Origin: DAOVQB01 sp023128935 | GTDB lineage: Bacteria > Eisenbacteria > RBG-16-71-46 > CAIMUX01 > WJJG01 | DNA: 64,000 bases | Assembly (NCBI GenBank): GCA_030628905.1 | Contig: DAOVQB010000001.1 | Location: 49,106-113,105 of the forward strand | Reading direction: 5' to 3' | In this document: positions 61,392-64,000 of the stretch, in pieces | Position numbering within the stretch: the first letter of the stretch is position 1 | How the letters are laid out: each line of letters opens with the position of its first letter | Translations under genes and position numbers: made by a program | The notes under the pieces: model-generated | Told to the model about the DNA's origin: nothing | Database searches by the model: none | Seen by the model: only the letters and a program-made list of their open reading frames with translations

Positions 61392-62617
61392 TGGCGACGA
61401 CAACACTGTATGTTTTCTGTTATCTACCGGGTCTGCTCGACGCCGTGCCCGCGGGGCGCTTCGAGTTTGACGCGGTGGCAGGCGTGGGGGTTTTCGCCTA
61501 CGGGCGCCGGTACCTGCAGCGGGCAACCGCAATGTCATTGGACTGTGTAGCCCTGCCGCTTGGCGGCGAGGTGCTCCCCGTCACGATCAATGGCGGACTG
61601 TATGGCGCATTCCGTGATGCATCACCGGACTACTGGGGACGGCTGGTCGTTGCCTCCGGCTTGAAATGCCCGGTGGAGGCCCTGTCCGAGATCGACTATC
61701 TCGTCCGCGCCAATGCCACACGCGTGGGGAATCTAGATTTCCGACCGTCCCTGGAAGCCCCGGAACCGAGCCTTGCGCCTCCGCAGTTCCAGGATCTGGC
61801 GGATCTGCTCGAGGCGGCGGACAGCCTGGCGGATGGCCGATACGTTGATGAGCCGCTTCGAGTGATGCTGGAGCAGGGCTCAAGCATCGGGGGCGCTCGA
61901 CCGAAATGCACGATAGAACTGGATGGTGAACTGTGGCTGGCCAAATTTCCCGCTCGCAACGACCAGCTCAGTATTCCGCGCCTGGAATTCGGCATCATGG
62001 AGCTGGCGAGCCTGTGCGGGTTGAACGTGCCTGAGACCCGCCTTGAGACCATTGGCCAACGGCAGGTCTTTCTCACGCGGCGGTTCGACCGCGAAGCGGT
62101 TGCGGGTGGTTGGTCCCGATGTGGTTACCTGAGCGCGTTGAGCCTTGCCGAGTGGGATGAGCGGGACCGGGATAAGTGGTCTTATCGCACCGTGGCCGAA
62201 CGCATCCGCAGATACGCGATCCGGCCCCAGGCAAACCTGCGCGAGCTGTTTCTGCGCATTGCGTTCAACATTCTGGTGCGGAACACGGACGATCATCCCC
62301 GCAACCACGGTTTCCTCATCCGGCAAGAGGGCTTGTCGCTGTCTCCGTTGTTCGATGTGGTCCCCTCATTGGCGCGCCGAGGGGTAAGTACGGAGTTCTT
62401 CCTGGCCATGAGCGTGGGTTCCAAAGGGCGGCTTGCCGCGCTTGAAAACCTCTGCGGTGCGTCTGCAGCCTTCAACCTGCAGCCGGCGAAGGCGAAAGTG
62501 TTGGTGGAGGAAATGAAGGATCGGGTGGTAACCTCCTGGCGTGCCATACTGAGCAACGTCGGCTTCGCGAACCACGAACTGGACATCCTGGCCCCGTCCT
62601 TTGACCGCCATCAATAA
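61391..62617 (+). CDS. hipA: HipA-type serine/threonine kinase toxin
   Basis: A 408-aa toxin kinase that in E. coli phosphorylates glutamyl-tRNA synthetase and stops growth. The N-terminal couple domain (about 1-105, with FAYGRRYL, YGAFRDASPDYWG) is followed by the kinase core: SIGGARPKCTIEL (P-loop-like), LAKFPARND with the Lys, VFLTRRFDR, the catalytic loop NTDDHPRNHGF (D300) and the metal site LFDVVPS. All key residues are present, so it should be active unless bound by HipB. The family's actual target may differ. Directly coupled with hipB. Confidence 0.9.
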   Translation: MATTTLYVFCYLPGLLDAVPAGRFEFDAVAGVGVFAYGRRYLQRATAMSLDCVALPLGGEVLPVTINGGLYGAFRDASPDYWGRLVVASGLKCPVEALSEIDYLVRANATRVGNLDFRPSLEAPEPSLAPPQFQDLADLLEAADSLADGRYVDEPLRVMLEQGSSIGGARPKCTIELDGELWLAKFPARNDQLSIPRLEFGIMELASLCGLNVPETRLETIGQRQVFLTRRFDREAVAGGWSRCGYLSALSLAEWDERDRDKWSYRTVAERIRRYAIRPQANLRELFLRIAFNILVRNTDDHPRNHGFLIRQEGLSLSPLFDVVPSLARRGVSTEFFLAMSVGSKGRLAALENLCGASAAFNLQPAKAKVLVEEMKDRVVTSWRAILSNVGFANHELDILAPSFDRHQ

Positions 62618-62644
62618 AAAACTATTCGTTGAATCGGTTGAAAA

Positions 62645-63379
62645 GTGGTGGCGCACCGAAGGTCAAGATCGCTACCCAGACTCAAACAGGCTTGCCATCT
62701 TGGCGGATGGCGGGGGAAGCAATGGTTCCAGGTGCCGCGTCTGGAAGTGGGGCCTCCAAACTACTGGTGGCTCAAGTTGACGGTGAATGAGGCAAAGACG
62801 CATCTGTGTCACCTGCCTGATGAATCGGTCGACTTCCTGGGCTACACCATCTGCTACTGCTATTGGCCTGCTACCGGCCGCGCCTACATCGGCACGTGTC
62901 CGCCACGGAAGAGTATTCAGCGGGTCTGTCAGGAAGTAAGCGGTCTGACGTGTCGTCGATGGCTTCTTCTCGATGCCGAGGAGCGCGTAGCTCGGCTCAA
63001 CCGCGTTTTGCGCGGCTGGTCCAACTACTTCTGCCTCGGTCCGGTGAGCAAGGCCTATCGGAGCGTGGATCAACACGCTCGTCGAAGGCTCCGACAGTGG
63101 TTGCGGGGCAAGCACAAGGTGCGGGGAGAGGGAACCTCGGCAAGCAGGTCGGTCATGGGGAAGGGTGTCAAGTGGGTGGCGATGAATGCATCGAAGAAGC
63201 GTCATGCGGTAGAGCATAGGCACTTGTGTTCTAGCTCTCTCTACCAATCCCAGAAATCGGCCCCGACACCCGGTCGCGGCGCCAGCCGACACGCCCGAGC
63301 GCCCGCATTTTGCCCTCCCAGGAGCGATCTTTCAGAGGTTCTTGGTGATATCAAGCCGCCGGTGAACAATCTTGGGTGA
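62645..63379 (+). pseudogene. C-terminal remnant of a group II intron reverse transcriptase/maturase
   Basis: Within this open frame, the stretch from about 62771 to 63130 encodes the end of a group II intron protein: LTVNEAKTHL, then SVDFLGYTI, RLNRVLRGWSNYF and RRRLRQWLRGKHKVRG (thumb and maturase X region). The fingers/palm with the YADD active site is absent, and the ends are unrelated sequence. It is a relic of a mobile intron, next to the hipBA module. Confidence 0.7.
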
Positions 63380-63579
63380 GAAACGCGGCTTTTAAGCACC
63401 ATCGACACTCTGAGCACAAGAGACCTTCACTATTCACCAGATTCAGGCGGAAAGAGAACCCCATCGACAGCGGACGGAATCATCGGTCCGGCCGTCTCCT
63501 CCGAAGCCGATCTTGCTGGAAATGCCCTTTCTCTGATCCGGCACCAGGACGACAGAGCCGGCCACATTGCCACCTCGCA
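63231..63579. other. Stretch without a recognised gene
   Basis: Beyond the maturase remnant the open frame continues without family similarity, and no other gene is supported up to the partial methyltransferase on the minus strand. Confidence 0.35.
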
Positions 63580-64000
63580 TCATCCACCTTCCTTGACCAT
63601 CGCCCGGTAGCCGCTAGGAACTCGATCGGGGAGGGAACCTCGCTCTGCAATGAAGTTAAAGCCTATCGCGTACCTCAAAGAGAGAAGCCGGCGATACTGC
63701 CTCCGATCATGGAGGATTTCCGCTCCGGATCGTCGCTGCAATCGGAGCACCGTCTCTCGCATGAAGCGGTTCGCCCACAGAATGGTCGAGAGGATCCCCT
63801 GCGACAGGCGGCGAAACAGCGGCTGGATGCCAGGCACTCGCCTAGGGAAGAGCATTCTCTCGACATGGTAGGCTGCCGCTATATGGGAAGGATAGATACG
63901 CAGCGGCCGAAACCCGTGTTTGAGGAGCAAGTACTCCAGGCCGAGATGGGACATGTGGAAATAAGACAACCCGTGTAACGGCTCCAAGAACGCGGTGTAC
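63580..64000 (-). CDS. Partial SAM-dependent methyltransferase, C-terminal part
   Basis: The frame is open at the right edge of the window, so the N-terminal SAM-binding domain lies outside. The visible sequence begins YTAFLEPLHGLSYFHMSHLG and continues with YLLLKHGFRPLRIYPS, a pattern seen at the end of class I methyltransferases near glycan clusters (FLEP.HG..Y.M...GLEYLL). A helical end follows to the stop at 63580. Only 140 residues are visible, so substrate and intactness cannot be judged. Confidence 0.55.
   Translation of the reverse strand, partial: YTAFLEPLHGLSYFHMSHLGLEYLLLKHGFRPLRIYPSHIAAAYHVERMLFPRRVPGIQPLFRRLSQGILSTILWANRFMRETVLRLQRRSGAEILHDRRQYRRLLSLRYAIGFNFIAERGSLPDRVPSGYRAMVKEGG

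Noticed and set aside
1..64000. tRNA, rRNA, riboswitch and complete insertion-sequence genes
   Set aside because: I looked for T-loop patterns, rRNA-like blocks and transposase motifs on both strands and found none convincing; only a maturase remnant represents mobile DNA.

Overview
The window reads as a G+C-rich chromosome segment of a Gram-negative bacterium. Evidence for an outer membrane and active secretion is strong: an outer-membrane-barrel-like protein, a lipoprotein, TatA, and several large secreted proteins that end in a short FlgD/Por-like beta-sandwich tail with the pattern 'V..FD..GR..RTL ... W.GRD..G....SGVYF'. The mix of tailed C25, M14, S8 and beta-helix proteins, exported TldD/TldE homologues and a fused membrane spermidine-synthase/TPR protein is typical of FCB-type or candidate phyla such as Eisenbacteria, Latescibacteria or Krumholzibacteria. 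That placement is inference; no rRNA is present to test it.

Layout. 1-3 kb: the end of panC, a GlmU-HIT fusion that looks catalytically dead, and a LytR_C membrane protein. 2.5-13.7 kb: a collapsed gingipain-like gene, an M14 carboxypeptidase, a shard of a PAS sensor kinase, recQ, a beta-helix surface protein, an AT-rich GT-C-like membrane protein and an iron-sulfur aldo-keto reductase. 13.8-23.1 kb: an S8 protease, a DUF4412-like protein, a rubredoxin relic with a flavodiiron protein and its FAD reductase (O2/NO detoxification), and a ParA plus AlbA_2/ATPase two-gene cassette. 23.5-33.8 kb: a 1673-aa C25 protease, a basic lipoprotein, an exported TldD/TldE pair and tatA. 33.9-41 kb: DegT aminotransferase, FemAB-like acyltransferase, PpiD-like chaperone, two CNNM/CorC proteins and a Ycf48-like propeller. 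42-47 kb: a spermidine-synthase-like membrane protein split by an 11-G tract, and a histone-H1-like zinc-ribbon protein. 47.5-60.6 kb: dnaE, a PHP phosphoesterase, and an envelope cluster ending in a 1518-aa Big_5 repeat protein. 60.9-64 kb: an accessory segment with HipBA, a group II intron maturase relic and a partial methyltransferase.

Two themes recur. First, short tandem repeats (13, 20, 21, 27, 37, 40 and 45 bp) occur at gene starts, inside signal peptides and in spacers; together with the G11 tract they suggest replication slippage shapes exported and surface functions. Second, several open frames look like products of deletion or decay: gingipain prodomain joined to a sorting tail, GH18 start joined to a rubredoxin end, a PAS shard, an MFS tail and a maturase tail. 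The strongest candidates for new biology are the G11-controlled spermidine-synthase/TPR gene, the ParA-AlbA_2 cassette, the exported TldD/TldE pair and the GlmU-HIT double pseudoenzyme.
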